From contig NZ_JQKV01000006.1 of NCBI RefSeq assembly GCF_000746205.1, positions 62,001 through 126,000 on the forward strand: a stretch of DNA of 64,000 nt. Direction: 5' to 3'. The notes under the pieces are model-generated. The model worked only from the letters and a program-made list of their open reading frames with translations. It did no database searches and had not been told where the DNA came from. The DNA is from Halorubrum sp. BV1 (GTDB lineage Archaea > Halobacteriota > Halobacteria > Halobacteriales > Haloferacaceae). Of this stretch, positions 1 to 8,950 are shown one piece after another (the first letter of the stretch is position 1; each line of letters opens with the position of its first letter). A program made the position numbers and the translations under genes.

Positions 1-629
1 GGGAGCGGGCGGGTCTGTCTCCCGTACAGGTCGAGATCCGTTCGCGTCTCGATCACTCCGGCGTCGACGCCGTCGCGGACGATGGCCGCGTTGGCTCCGA
101 CGAGTTCGCCGTCCGAGTCCTGCATGTCGCCGACCGCGCCGATCACGGCCAGCGCGGCGAGGTCGCGGTTGTCGCCGTCGGGGCCTTCGAGCGCTCGCGC
201 GAGGACGTAGCTCGCGCCGGCCCCGGACAGTTCGCTCGCGCCGTTTATCCCTTCGAGGAGCGGGTTGAGATGGAGTTCCGTGTCGGCGTCGGCCGGCTGG
301 TGGTGATCGGCGATGACGGGCGTGAACTGGCCTGCGGCCTCGTGCTCGGCGATGGCGTCGAGCTGTCCGGAGCCGAAGTCGGTGAAAAGCACCGTGTCGT
401 ACCCCGTTGCAGCGATGCCCTCGATGGCCGCGTCGTCGAGCTGTTTTTCGAAGACGACCTCGTGGTCGACGCCGGCGCGCGCGAGCGCGGTCGACGCGAC
501 CGCGGCGCTCGTGAGTCCGTCGGCGTCGATGTGCGACGCGAGGAGGACCCGATCCGTCGCGCGCAGCCGTTCGGCGCACGCGGTCGCGCGACTGGCCAGA
601 TCCGGGACGGGGGAGTCGGCGACTGCCAT
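1..629 (-). CDS. RecJ-like DHH-family phosphoesterase/exonuclease (C-terminus beyond window)
   Basis: The reading frame starts at an ATG at 629 and runs off the left edge, giving about 209 residues. It carries the motifs of the DHH phosphoesterase superfamily: HIDADG near residue 35, an FTDFGSG segment with the second-motif Asp, and the name-giving DHH in ADHHQP near residue 110, followed by a GASYV/AVGDMQD region. These residues bind Mn2+ in RecJ-type single-strand nucleases and related oligonucleotide phosphodiesterases. Haloarchaea carry several RecJ-like paralogues, some linked to repair or to the replication complex; which one this is cannot be told without the missing C-terminus. It is divergent from metY, with 169 bp between the two start codons. 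Confidence 0.85.
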   Translation of the reverse strand, partial: MAVADSPVPDLASRATACAERLRATDRVLLASHIDADGLTSAAVASTALARAGVDHEVVFEKQLDDAAIEGIAATGYDTVLFTDFGSGQLDAIAEHEAAGQFTPVIADHHQPADADTELHLNPLLEGINGASELSGAGASYVLARALEGPDGDNRDLAALAVIGAVGDMQDSDGELVGANAAIVRDGVDAGVIETRTDLDLYGRQTRPL

Positions 630-765
630 TATCGTCCGATGGCGCGCGATGAGGGATAAACTCACGCCTCGGGCGGTCGGCGCTCGTTTCGCCCCAGACG
701 CGCCCGCTCGAACCGGTCGCGGCTCGGACACCACCGGCAGAGGCAACAGTTGCCGTAACTGACGG

Positions 766-798
766 TTATAGATGCATCTAGATATATGCACTACACAC
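766..798 (+). promoter_or_regulatory. metY promoter with a perfect 12-bp palindrome
   Basis: A TATA-like GTTATAG (765-771) lies about 28 bp upstream of the metY ATG, as expected for a leaderless haloarchaeal transcript. Overlapping its downstream edge is the perfect palindrome TAGATGCATCTA (769-780), placed between TATA box and start codon where a repressor would block initiation. The operator role is inference. Confidence 0.45.
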
Positions 799-2112
799 AT
801 GATACGTGGGTTCAACACCCGGAGTCTCCACGCCGGTGCCGAGGCTGATCCGGCGACCGGGTCGCGCGCGACCCCGATCCATCAGACGACCTCGTTCGTC
901 TTCGACGACGCTGACGCGGCGGCGGATCTGTACGCCCTTCAGGCGGAGGGGAACGTCTACTCACGGATCGCGAACCCGACCGTGCGCGTCCTCGAAGACC
1001 GCCTCGCTGACCTGTCCGGCGGCACCGGAGCCGTCGCGACCGGCTCCGGGATGGCGGCGTTCGACGCGATCACGACCGTGCTCGCGAGCACGGGCGACAA
1101 CGTCGTCGCCAGCTCGGAGATGTACGGCGGCACCGCGTCGTACCTGTCGACCATCGCGAACCGCCGGGGGATCGAGACTCGGCTCGTCGACACCCTCGAC
1201 GTCGATGCCTACGAGGAGATGATAGACGACGACACGGCGTTCGTCCATGTGGAGACGGTGGCGAATCCCTCGCTCGTCGTTCCCGACTTCGAGGCGATAG
1301 CCGCAGTCGCCCACGAGCACGCGGTGCCGCTCGTGGTCGACAACACGTTCGCCACCCCGTACCTCTGTCGCCCGTTCGAGCACGGCGCGGACGTCGTCTG
1401 GGAGTCGACGACCAAGTGGATCACGGGTAACGGGACGACCGTCGGCGGCGTCGTCGTCGACGGCGGTCAGTTCCCGTGGGGTCACCCGGACGCCGACTAC
1501 GACGAACTCGACGGGCAGTCGCCGGCGTTCCCGGTCGACTTCGTCGAGCGGTTCGGCGACGCCGCGTTCGCCAACGTCGTCCGCCAGCGCGGCGTGCGGA
1601 CCACCGGCGGTCAGCAGTCACCCTTCGACGCGTGGCAGACGATCCAGGGGCTCAACACGCTCCCGCTCCGGATGGAGCGCCACTGCGAGAACGCCCGCGC
1701 GGTCGCGGAGTTCCTCCGCGACGACGACCGGGTGGCGTGGGTGACGTACCCCGGGTTCGACGACCACGACAGCCGCGGGAACGCCGAGCAGTACCTCGAT
1801 GGCGACGGCGGCATGGTCACGTTCGGCGTCGACGGCGGCTACGAGGCCGCGAAGGCGCTGTGTGAGTCCGTGGACCTGACGAGCTTCCTCGCGAACATCG
1901 GCGACGCGAAGACGCTCGTCATCCACCCGGCCTCGACTACCCACGCGCAACTCGACGAGACCCAACAGCGACTGGCCGGCGTCTTCCCGAACATGCTCCG
2001 GCTCTCCGTCGGCATCGAGGACGCAGACGACGTGATAGCCGACCTCGACCGCGGGCTGGCCGCGGGCGAGCGCGCGGCGGACGAGTCGGGATCCGGCGGG
2101 TCGGAGGTGTGA
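799..2112 (+). CDS. metY: O-acetylhomoserine aminocarboxypropyltransferase (OAH sulfhydrylase)
   Basis: This is a PLP enzyme of the Cys/Met-metabolism family that makes homocysteine from O-acetylhomoserine and sulfide in methionine biosynthesis. The N-terminus has the family pattern FNTRSLHAG followed by PIHQTTSF; the PLP-binding region reads STTKW with the Schiff-base lysine at about residue 206, and GSGMAAF and SRIANPT are the usual cofactor-loop motifs. The chosen ATG at 799 directly precedes the conserved N-terminus; an in-frame ATG at 772 would lie in the promoter palindrome. At 437 residues it has normal family length. Its stop overlaps the metX start, so the two genes are translationally coupled and perform consecutive steps. 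Confidence 0.95.
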   Translation: MIRGFNTRSLHAGAEADPATGSRATPIHQTTSFVFDDADAAADLYALQAEGNVYSRIANPTVRVLEDRLADLSGGTGAVATGSGMAAFDAITTVLASTGDNVVASSEMYGGTASYLSTIANRRGIETRLVDTLDVDAYEEMIDDDTAFVHVETVANPSLVVPDFEAIAAVAHEHAVPLVVDNTFATPYLCRPFEHGADVVWESTTKWITGNGTTVGGVVVDGGQFPWGHPDADYDELDGQSPAFPVDFVERFGDAAFANVVRQRGVRTTGGQQSPFDAWQTIQGLNTLPLRMERHCENARAVAEFLRDDDRVAWVTYPGFDDHDSRGNAEQYLDGDGGMVTFGVDGGYEAAKALCESVDLTSFLANIGDAKTLVIHPASTTHAQLDETQQRLAGVFPNMLRLSVGIEDADDVIADLDRGLAAGERAADESGSGGSEV

Positions 2113-3413
2113 CTCGCGTGAGCGCCATTCCCACCGACCACGGCGTCGCCGAACTCGGTGAGTTCACCTTCGAATGCGGACAGTCGGTCCCCGAGCTGGA
2201 GGTGGCCTACGAGACCCACGGCGAGTTCGAGGGCGACAACGTCGTGCTGATCTGTCACGCGCTCACCGGCAGCCAGAACGTCGCGCGCTCGCCCGCGGCG
2301 AGCCGAGACGAGAGCGCCCGCGGGGCGGGACAGGCCGGGCAGGCCCGCGCGTGGTGGGACGACATCGTCGGCCCCGGGAAGGCGATCGACACGACGGAGT
2401 ACTACGTCGTCTGCGCCAACGTCCCCGGTTCCTGCTACGGAACGACCGGACCGACGAGCGAGCGACCGCCCGACCTCGATCTGCCCGACGATCCGGACCA
2501 CAACCGGTGGGGGACCGCGTTCCCACCGGTGCAGGTCGAAGACTGGGCGCGCGCGCAGCGCCGCCTCCTCGACCACCTCGGCGTCGGCCGGCTACGGGCC
2601 GTCGTTGGCGGCAGCGTCGGCGGTATGAACGTCTTGGAGTGGGCAAAGCGGTACCCGGACGACGTCGACCGGATCGTCGCGATCGCGACCGCCGGTCGGC
2701 TCGACGCGCAGTGTCTCGCGCTCGACGCCGTCGCTCGCCGCGCGATCCGCGCGGACGCACACTGGAACGAGGGGAACTACTACGGCGACGACCGGCCCTC
2801 GCCGGACGAGGGACTCGCCTTGGCCCGACAGATCGGCCACATCATGTATCTCTCGAAGGCCTCCATGGAGCGGAAGTTCGGCCGCCGCTCGGCGGGTCGC
2901 GACTCGCTGACCCGCGAGGAGGGTGACCTCGGGCTTCCGCCGGAGCCGACGGCGGCGTTCTTCCCGTATCGGGAGGTCGAGTCGTACCTCGATTACCAGG
3001 CCGAGGGGTTCAGCGAGCGGTTCGACGCGAACAGCTACCTCTATCTCACGCGCGCGATGGACGAGTACGATCTCTCCGCGGGCCACGGCACCGACGCGGA
3101 CGCGATCGCCGCCTTCGAGGGCGAGGCGCTCTTGGTGAGTTTCACCGCCGACTGGCACTTCACGGTCGAGCAGTCCGCGTCGCTCGCGGACGCCTTCCGC
3201 GAGCGCGACGTCCCCGTGGCTCACCATGTGATCGACTCCGATCACGGTCACGACGCGTTCCTCGTCGAGCCCGAACACGTCGGCCCCCCACTTCGCGACT
3301 TCCTCGGCGACGGCGTCGCGGGCCGTGCCGTCTCCGACGACGGCGGCGACAACGAGGACCCGCGTCCCGAATCGGACCACGCGCCCGTCCACGCGAGCCT
3401 GTTCAGAGGATAA
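2109..3413 (+). CDS. metX: Homoserine O-acetyltransferase
   Basis: An alpha/beta-hydrolase enzyme that acetylates homoserine with acetyl-CoA, supplying the substrate of the upstream metY product. Visible features are the HALTGSQNV segment, the oxyanion and nucleophile elbow GGSVGGM (Ser about residue 169), and the C-terminal SDHGHDAFL stretch with the catalytic His. A GTG at 2109 overlaps the metY stop by four bases; a second GTG at 2118 is an equally possible start. It carries a short polar insertion around residues 60-80 and a divergent acidic tail after the catalytic His, common in halophilic homologues. It ends at a TAA just before a convergent gene. Confidence 0.94.
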   Translation: MTRVSAIPTDHGVAELGEFTFECGQSVPELEVAYETHGEFEGDNVVLICHALTGSQNVARSPAASRDESARGAGQAGQARAWWDDIVGPGKAIDTTEYYVVCANVPGSCYGTTGPTSERPPDLDLPDDPDHNRWGTAFPPVQVEDWARAQRRLLDHLGVGRLRAVVGGSVGGMNVLEWAKRYPDDVDRIVAIATAGRLDAQCLALDAVARRAIRADAHWNEGNYYGDDRPSPDEGLALARQIGHIMYLSKASMERKFGRRSAGRDSLTREEGDLGLPPEPTAAFFPYREVESYLDYQAEGFSERFDANSYLYLTRAMDEYDLSAGHGTDADAIAAFEGEALLVSFTADWHFTVEQSASLADAFRERDVPVAHHVIDSDHGHDAFLVEPEHVGPPLRDFLGDGVAGRAVSDDGGDNEDPRPESDHAPVHASLFRG

Positions 3414-3473
3414 TGGACGGTGCGGGCGGCACGCGACCCGACCCGTGGTCGGCGCGGTCTGTGCCCGCCTCGG

Positions 3474-3962
3474 CTACTCGTCCCGCTCGCCGACCACCCA
3501 CTTGTGCGAGTAGCTCTCGCCACAGGTACAGTGGGCGTACGCGTGGACCACGTCGCCGTCGGCGTAGAGCCCGCCGACCTCCTCGTTTTGCGCCTCGGCG
3601 AACGCGAAGACGAACTGGACCGCGTGGTCGGTCTCGGAGTCGCCGTCGGGGCCGTCGTCGCCGGAGCCGGCGTCGCTGTCGACGCGCTCACCGTCACCGA
3701 ACGGGCAGACGCCGCCGTCGAGCGAGCGCGCGATCTCGCCGTCCGCGCCCATCGCGGTCTTCGCGAACTCCATCGCTCCCATGCCCGTGCCGGCCTCGAA
3801 CGCCGAGCGTCCCGTCTCGCCGTCGAGTATCAGCCGAACCCCGTCGTCGGTCTCGGTACCGACCGACCGAAGCCGAGAGCCGTCGTCGAGATACGCGTCG
3901 CTCACGAAAAACACCACGTCGTCGAGCCGCTCGCCGGCGAGGAACTCGTCGAGGTTGCTCAT
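3474..3962 (-). CDS. Conserved haloarchaeal protein of unknown function (possibly DUF5807)
   Basis: A 162-residue acidic protein beginning NLDEFLAGERLDD and ending in a CTCGESYSHKWVV segment, which could hold a metal or form a small structural knuckle together with a Cys near residue 105. I recall haloarchaeal proteins with this N-terminus annotated as DUF5807, but I cannot verify that here. The ATG at 3962 is preferred: the frame stays open for another 300 bases upstream, but that extension translates a 15-bp tandem repeat into a monotonous Thr/Arg/Ala string and loses the acidic bias. It faces metX convergently, 60 bp away. No catalytic motif is recognised. Confidence 0.75.
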   Translation of the reverse strand: MSNLDEFLAGERLDDVVFFVSDAYLDDGSRLRSVGTETDDGVRLILDGETGRSAFEAGTGMGAMEFAKTAMGADGEIARSLDGGVCPFGDGERVDSDAGSGDDGPDGDSETDHAVQFVFAFAEAQNEEVGGLYADGDVVHAYAHCTCGESYSHKWVVGERDE

Positions 3963-3995
3963 GCCGGCTGGACGCGCGTGAGCGGTAAAAGGCGT

Positions 3996-4040
3996 GCGAG
4001 TCGCGGACGTACGAGCCGCGGACGTGCGAGTCGCGGACGT
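3996..4040. repeat. 15-bp tandem repeat, 3 copies
   Basis: Three consecutive copies of GCGAGTCGCGGACGT, the middle one with two substitutions, lie in the 191-bp gap upstream of the minus-strand gene that starts at 3962. The array is noncoding if that start is right. Confidence 0.8.
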
Positions 4041-4153
4041 ACCCGCGCGCTCACGAACCGCTCGCGAGACGAGCCCGCCGCGCCGGACTACCGATGCCGA
4101 CGCGGCTGGAATCGGGGTAACTGTTAATACGTACCACTGAGATCCGTCGCCTG

Positions 4154-4258
4154 ATGAGCGCGCAAACCCCATCCGGAGATCGACTCGTCGAGTGGGCACA
4201 GCTGGTCGACGAGACGGTTCCGGAGGAGGTCCGAGAGGACCGTCCCGTCGAGCGATAA
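4154..4258 (+). CDS. Possible 34-residue small protein
   Basis: A short frame from ATG 4154 to TAA 4258 encodes an acidic 34-residue peptide (Asp/Glu-rich, one Trp, no Cys) with codon use like the neighbouring real genes. An AT-rich stretch (GTTAATACG, about 4128-4136) lies about 25 bp upstream of the ATG, at the usual TATA distance. It ends 52 bp before hef on the same strand. No family is recognised; it could be a genuine small protein, the remnant of a longer gene, or chance. Confidence 0.35.
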   Translation: MSAQTPSGDRLVEWAQLVDETVPEEVREDRPVER

Positions 4259-4310
4259 CTTTCACCCCGCTTCGCGAAGGCTTTAGGCCGGAGGCGGCGT
4301 AGGCCCGCCG

Positions 4311-6785
4311 ATGGCGACCGAGGCCGCCGGGATCGACCGACCGCTACTCGTCGACGACTTCCTCCAGCACCGCCGCTACCAGGTCCAACTGGCGGACGCG
4401 GCCGCCGCCGACCACACGCTCGTCTGTCTCCCCACCGGCCTCGGCAAGACCACGGTCAGCTTACTCGTCACCGCCGAACGCCTCCACGAGGCGGGCGGGA
4501 AAGCCCTCTTTTTGGCCCCCACCAAGCCGCTCGTCCAGCAGCACGCGGAGTTTTATCGCGAGGCTCTGACGGTTCCAGACGACGAGATCGTCGTGTTTAC
4601 CGGCGACGTGAAACCCGACGACCGCGCCGCCGTCTGGAACGACGCCCGGATCGTTATCGCGACGCCGCAGGTCGTCGAGAACGATCTGGTCGGGAACCGG
4701 ATCTCGCTTTCCGACGTGACCCACCTGACGTTCGACGAGTGTCACCGCGCGACCGGCGACTACGCGTACGTGTACATCGCCGAGCGCTACCACGCCGACG
4801 CCGCGGACCCGCTCGTCACCGGGATGTCGGCGTCGCCCGGCGGCGACACGGAGGAGATCGAGACGGTGTGTGAGAACCTCGGGCTCCGCAACGTGGAGGT
4901 GATGACCGAAGACGACGCCGATGTCGGCGAGTACACCCACGACACCGACGTCAGTTGGGAGCAGGTCACCCTGCCCGACGAGGTGCTCGCGATCCGCGAC
5001 GCCCTCAACGAGGTGATCACGGACCGGCTGGAGACGCTCAAGCAGTTGGGCGTGACGAACACGACGAATCCCGATCTCTCCCAGCGCGACCTCAACGAGA
5101 TGCGCGGGAAGCTCAAGAAGATGATGGACAACGACCAGTCGGACGGCTACAAGGGAATGAGCACCCACGCGGAGGTGATGAAGCTCCGCCGGGCCGTCGA
5201 ACTCGTCGAGACGCAGTCAGTGGAGTCCGTCAGGCGCTACTTCGAGCGACAGCGCGAGGCGGCCCGGTCGTCGGGCGCGTCGAAGGCGAGCCAGCGGATG
5301 GTCGCAGACCCCAAGGTGCGAGACGCGATGCGGAAGGCCGAGTCGTTCGACGGCCTCCACCCGAAGTTCTCGAAGGCGCGAATTCTGCTCGCTGAGACGC
5401 TCGGCATCAACGAGGGCGAACGCGCAATCTTGTTCACCGAGTCCAGAGACACCGCAGAAGCGCTCGTCGAGTTTCTCTCCGCCAGCTTCGACGTCCGGAA
5501 GTTCGTCGGTCAGGGCGACAAGGAGGGCTCCGACGGGATGAGCCAGACACAGCAGCAGGAGACGCTGGACGCGTTCAAAGACGGCGCGTTCGAGGTGCTC
5601 GTCTCCACGAGCGTCGCCGAGGAGGGGCTCGACGTCCCCGAGGTCGACCTCGTGTGTTTCTACGAGCCGGTTCCCACGGCCATTCGGTCGATCCAGCGGA
5701 AGGGACGGACCGGCAGACAGGCGGAGGGGAAAGTCGTCGTCCTGATGGCCGAAGACACCCGAGACGAGGCGTTCTTCTGGATCTCGCGGCGGCGCGAGAA
5801 GAAGATGGAAAGCCAGCTCGTCGAGCTGAAGGAGGCCACAGACGACATCGAGGAATCCGTCGGCGACGACGGACAGGCCGGGCTCGACGCGTTCGCAAGC
5901 GGAGAGGGTGACACAGACTCCGCCGACACCGACGACAAGTCCCACGCCGGCGACGCTACCGCCGACAGCGACACCGCCGCCGCCGGCGACGACCCTGGCC
6001 TCACCGACTTCGCCGCGGAGGCACGCGAGGGAGACGACGAGAGCGACGGGAGTGCGGCCGCCGCCGAGGGGAGCGACGCTGACGGAAGCGAGGCCGACGA
6101 CCTGGACGGCGTCGTCGCGACCGCCGGCGTCGACGAGGGCGTCGAGATCGTCGTCGACCAGCGCGAGCTCGACTCCTCGATCGCGAAGGACCTCTCGACG
6201 CGGGATGGGCTCGTCACCCGGCTGGAGACGCTCGCGGTCGGCGACTACGTGCTCTCGGACCGCGTCGCCGTCGAGCGGAAGTCCGCCGCCGACTTCGTGG
6301 ACTCGATGCTCGACGCCGACCGCTCGTTGTTCGAGCAGATAGGTGAGCTCTCACGGGCGTACGCTCGGCCCGTAATGATCGTCGAGGGGGCGAACCTCTA
6401 CGGACAGCGCGACATCGACCCCAACGCGATCCGCGGCGCGCTCGCGTCGCTCGCGGTCGACTTCGACGTGAGCGTTCTGCGGACCGAAGGCGAGACGGAC
6501 ACCGCCGAACTGCTCGCGACGATCGCCCGCCGCGAGCAGGAGACGCGCGACCGCGAGATAAGCGTCCACGGCGAGAAGACGACGAAGACCCGCGCGGAAC
6601 AACAGGAGTACGTCGTCTCCGCCATCGCCGACATCGGTCCCGTCACCGCCCGATCGCTTTTGGAACACTTCGGCACCGTCGAGGCGGTGATGACGGCGCG
6701 CGAGGAGGACCTGCTCGCGGTCGACGGCGTCGGGCAGGTGACCGCAGAGCGGATCCGCGAGGTCGTCGGAAGCGAGTACGAGTGA
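4311..6785 (+). CDS. hef: Hef-type helicase/XPF-family nuclease
   Basis: This is the archaeal Hef protein, a fusion of an SF2 helicase (FANCM-like) and an XPF nuclease that processes stalled forks and Holliday-type structures. Walker A PTGLGKTT lies near residues 41-48 and the DECH box at 142-145; the second RecA lobe contains VSTSVAEEGLDVPE and the arginine-rich motif IQRKGRTGRQ. After a roughly 100-residue Asp/Glu/Ala-rich linker comes the ERCC4 nuclease with VERKSAADF (ERK at 655-657, Asp 661), then a tandem helix-hairpin-helix DNA-binding tail ending about residue 820. The length (824) is slightly above the euryarchaeal norm because of the acidic linker. Both catalytic halves appear intact. 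Confidence 0.95.
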   Translation: MATEAAGIDRPLLVDDFLQHRRYQVQLADAAAADHTLVCLPTGLGKTTVSLLVTAERLHEAGGKALFLAPTKPLVQQHAEFYREALTVPDDEIVVFTGDVKPDDRAAVWNDARIVIATPQVVENDLVGNRISLSDVTHLTFDECHRATGDYAYVYIAERYHADAADPLVTGMSASPGGDTEEIETVCENLGLRNVEVMTEDDADVGEYTHDTDVSWEQVTLPDEVLAIRDALNEVITDRLETLKQLGVTNTTNPDLSQRDLNEMRGKLKKMMDNDQSDGYKGMSTHAEVMKLRRAVELVETQSVESVRRYFERQREAARSSGASKASQRMVADPKVRDAMRKAESFDGLHPKFSKARILLAETLGINEGERAILFTESRDTAEALVEFLSASFDVRKFVGQGDKEGSDGMSQTQQQETLDAFKDGAFEVLVSTSVAEEGLDVPEVDLVCFYEPVPTAIRSIQRKGRTGRQAEGKVVVLMAEDTRDEAFFWISRRREKKMESQLVELKEATDDIEESVGDDGQAGLDAFASGEGDTDSADTDDKSHAGDATADSDTAAAGDDPGLTDFAAEAREGDDESDGSAAAAEGSDADGSEADDLDGVVATAGVDEGVEIVVDQRELDSSIAKDLSTRDGLVTRLETLAVGDYVLSDRVAVERKSAADFVDSMLDADRSLFEQIGELSRAYARPVMIVEGANLYGQRDIDPNAIRGALASLAVDFDVSVLRTEGETDTAELLATIARREQETRDREISVHGEKTTKTRAEQQEYVVSAIADIGPVTARSLLEHFGTVEAVMTAREEDLLAVDGVGQVTAERIREVVGSEYE

Positions 6786-6786
6786 C

Positions 6787-7614
6787 CTACAGCTCGTAGA
6801 CCTCGCCGTCGACCGCGAGCGGCTCCGCGAACGCCTCGTCGGCGGGATAGTAGTGCGCGAGGTGGACCAGTCGCGTCCGCGCTGCGTCCAGTTCGTCGGC
6901 GAGCGCCAGCGCCCCCTCGCGGGTCATGTGTTTCGTCCCGAACGTGCGCGGGACGCCGTCTGCGTCCTCGTGGCGGCCGCCGATCGGGTGGTGGTGACAG
7001 AGCGACGCGGGGACGATGGCGTCGGCTAGGAGGAGGTCGGCCCCGGCGAGCGCCTCGCGCGAGCGCTCGGGGATGTCGTAGCTGGTATCGCCCGTCAACG
7101 CGAGTTTTGCGCCCGTCTTCGGGTCCGCAATGACGGCACCGAAACACAGAAGCGGCGGGTGATCGACGGGTACCAGCCGGACCTCGAATCCGCACGTCTC
7201 GAAGGGGTCGAACGGCTCGCGGGCGTGGACGCCGATCCGGTCTTCGAGGTAGTCGTACTTCCGGCGGATCGTCTCCGCGACGCTCTCGTCGGTCGCCGGA
7301 TCCGTCTCCGCGGGCGCGTGGACCGGGAGCCCGTCGACGAGACGGTAGACGTTGCCCAGCCCGTCGAGGTGGTCGAAGTGGATGTGCGTCACGAGCCCGG
7401 CGTCTGGAAGCGGAACGTCGGCGTCGAGGAACTGGCTCCGGAAGTCGGGACTGAAATCGACGAGCAGAGCCTCGCCGGTGCGTTCGTTCTCGACGTGGAC
7501 GGAGAACCGCGAGCGCGACACCCCCCGTTCGCGCGCCGCCTCGCAGGTGTCACAGTCGCAGCCCACTGTCGGTGTCCCGGTCGTGTCACCGGTTCCGAGG
7601 AGCGTGACGCGCAT
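6787..7614 (-). CDS. MBL-fold metallohydrolase (PhnP-like)
   Basis: A 275-residue metallo-beta-lactamase-fold hydrolase. The frame opens with MRVTLLGTGDTTGTP and carries a Cys cluster (GCDCDTC) like PhnP-type cyclic phosphodiesterases, then the metal-binding THIHFDHLDG, the TGDTSYD Asp region and the late HLAHYYP motif. Start 7614 is chosen at the conserved core; an upstream in-frame start would add seven unconserved residues. The PhnP resemblance suggests a phosphodiester substrate, but the true substrate is unknown. It is convergent with hef, a single base separating the stop codons, and lies downstream of the Tfx-type regulator on the same strand. Confidence 0.85.
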   Translation of the reverse strand: MRVTLLGTGDTTGTPTVGCDCDTCEAARERGVSRSRFSVHVENERTGEALLVDFSPDFRSQFLDADVPLPDAGLVTHIHFDHLDGLGNVYRLVDGLPVHAPAETDPATDESVAETIRRKYDYLEDRIGVHAREPFDPFETCGFEVRLVPVDHPPLLCFGAVIADPKTGAKLALTGDTSYDIPERSREALAGADLLLADAIVPASLCHHHPIGGRHEDADGVPRTFGTKHMTREGALALADELDAARTRLVHLAHYYPADEAFAEPLAVDGEVYEL

Positions 7615-7707
7615 GGACAGCCGTCCTCGGGCCACGGACTTAGCGTCCGCGGTCGGGAACCCGGGAGAATCGCTCGCCCGTCCCGCCTCGCTGGCCTGCG
7701 GGCTCGG

Positions 7708-8211
7708 CTACGGCTGTCGCACCCGGATCCGTCCGTCCGCGTCGACGGTGACGAAGAGCCGGGAGCGGACCTCGCGGCCGTGGACCGCGTCGCCGGCGCG
7801 GTCCCCTATCGCCTTCATCAGCTCCGGCGCGGTCTGGTTCACCTTCACGCCCGCTTCGTCGCAGGCGTCGTACACCCGCTTCGGCGCGTCGTAGAGGTCC
7901 GTCCCCGCGTCGATTTCCACTCTGACCGGCGCGGAGAGTGCCTCCGCGAACGCGACCGTCTCGCGGGCGCGCTCCACGTTGTCGCGGGCGCTGGCCTCGA
8001 CGCTGGAGACGTTCGCCCGCGACGTGCCGAGTCGGTCCGCGATGTCCGACTGCCGGAGCCCTCGTTCCCGCAGCGCGAGCACCTCGGCTTGCCGGTCCGT
8101 GAGGACGCTCTCGTCGGCGTCGAACCCGGCTCGTTCGAGCAGATCCGCGGCGTTGACGTCGTCGAGGTCGGCGTCCGGACCGGAGTCGGCCGAGCCGTCG
8201 TCTGCGACCAT
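7708..8211 (-). CDS. Tfx-family DNA-binding transcriptional regulator
   Basis: A 167-residue protein with a helix-turn-helix of the Tfx type around residues 38-80 (LTDRQAEVLALRERGL then QSDIADRLGTSRANVSSVE) and a C-terminal beta-rich domain. Tfx from Methanothermobacter binds downstream of the promoter of the molybdenum formylmethanofuran dehydrogenase operon; haloarchaeal members are of unknown target. The ATG at 8211 is preferred over an upstream in-frame start because the upstream residues are not acidic. The neighbouring MBL gene on the same strand, 93 bp downstream, may be cotranscribed. The link with molybdenum enzymes elsewhere in the window is only suggestive. Confidence 0.88.
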   Translation of the reverse strand: MVADDGSADSGPDADLDDVNAADLLERAGFDADESVLTDRQAEVLALRERGLRQSDIADRLGTSRANVSSVEASARDNVERARETVAFAEALSAPVRVEIDAGTDLYDAPKRVYDACDEAGVKVNQTAPELMKAIGDRAGDAVHGREVRSRLFVTVDADGRIRVRQP

Positions 8212-8342
8212 ACCCACACAGACGAGACGAGCGTTCAAAAAACGGCGGTTTCGGGCCGAATAAACACCGGCGCCTAGATCGCTCGATCACGCGACCGGCG
8301 GCGTTCGGACTGTCCGTGGGGTGGGGCCACCCCGAGCGCCGA

Positions 8343-8825
8343 TCACTTGCCCCAGAAATTCTCGCGGCTGCCGAGCCGTTCGCGGTCCGGGCGGTCGCGC
8401 CGTCGGTCGCCCTCATCGTCTTCGGCGTCTGCGTCCGGGTCCGCGTCCGTCTCGGACGCGCCTGCGCCGTCGTCTTCCTCGTCGGGGTCATCGGGGAGGC
8501 GCTCGACGACCTCCTTTGCGGTCGCGTGGCTCGATTTCACGCGATGGATACGCACCTCGGCGCGCGCCGGCGGGAGGAGCCCGTCGACGAGCACGATGAA
8601 GCCGTCGTCGGTGCGGCCGACGCCCGACCCGCTCTCGTGGATGTCGTCGACCTCGACTTCGACCTCCTCGCCGGGCTGGACGGGCTGTTGTTTCAGCTCG
8701 TAGATCGGCATATCGTAGTGGCTACACCACTCCGCGCCGCCCTTGTTGCCGTAGTGTTGACACCCCATCCCCTGAATCTGTTCGTCGAATCTGGGGCAGT
8801 CGTCGGCGAGTGGACAGTCCGCCAT
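8343..8825 (-). CDS. TRAM-domain protein with N-terminal Cys/His cluster
   Basis: A 160-residue protein with three parts. Residues 1-40 hold Cys and His residues spaced like a zinc site (CPLADDC, then GCQHYG and WCSHYD). Residues about 50-110 form a TRAM domain (GEEVEVEVDDIHESGSGVG, then DGFIVLVDGLLPP), an RNA-binding OB fold found in tRNA-modifying enzymes and in archaeal TRAM proteins proposed to act as RNA chaperones. The last 50 residues are a charged, low-complexity Asp/Glu/Arg tail. No enzymatic domain follows, so a pure RNA-binding role is likely. Confidence 0.85.
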   Translation of the reverse strand: MADCPLADDCPRFDEQIQGMGCQHYGNKGGAEWCSHYDMPIYELKQQPVQPGEEVEVEVDDIHESGSGVGRTDDGFIVLVDGLLPPARAEVRIHRVKSSHATAKEVVERLPDDPDEEDDGAGASETDADPDADAEDDEGDRRRDRPDRERLGSRENFWGK

Positions 8826-8950
8826 ACCGTACAGGAGTCCGGCCGCCGTTGTAAACGTTTTCGACTCTCAGACCGGAATTCGACGGAATCGGGCGTCTCA
8901 CGCGGCCGAGCGGTCGCTGATCGCGCTCCCCGTCGTTTCGGACGCACGCG

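Noticed and set aside
6787..8211. Tfx regulator as a regulator of the molybdenum enzymes in this window
   Set aside because: The link rests only on Tfx in a methanogen; the genes are 30 kb apart and no shared site was found.
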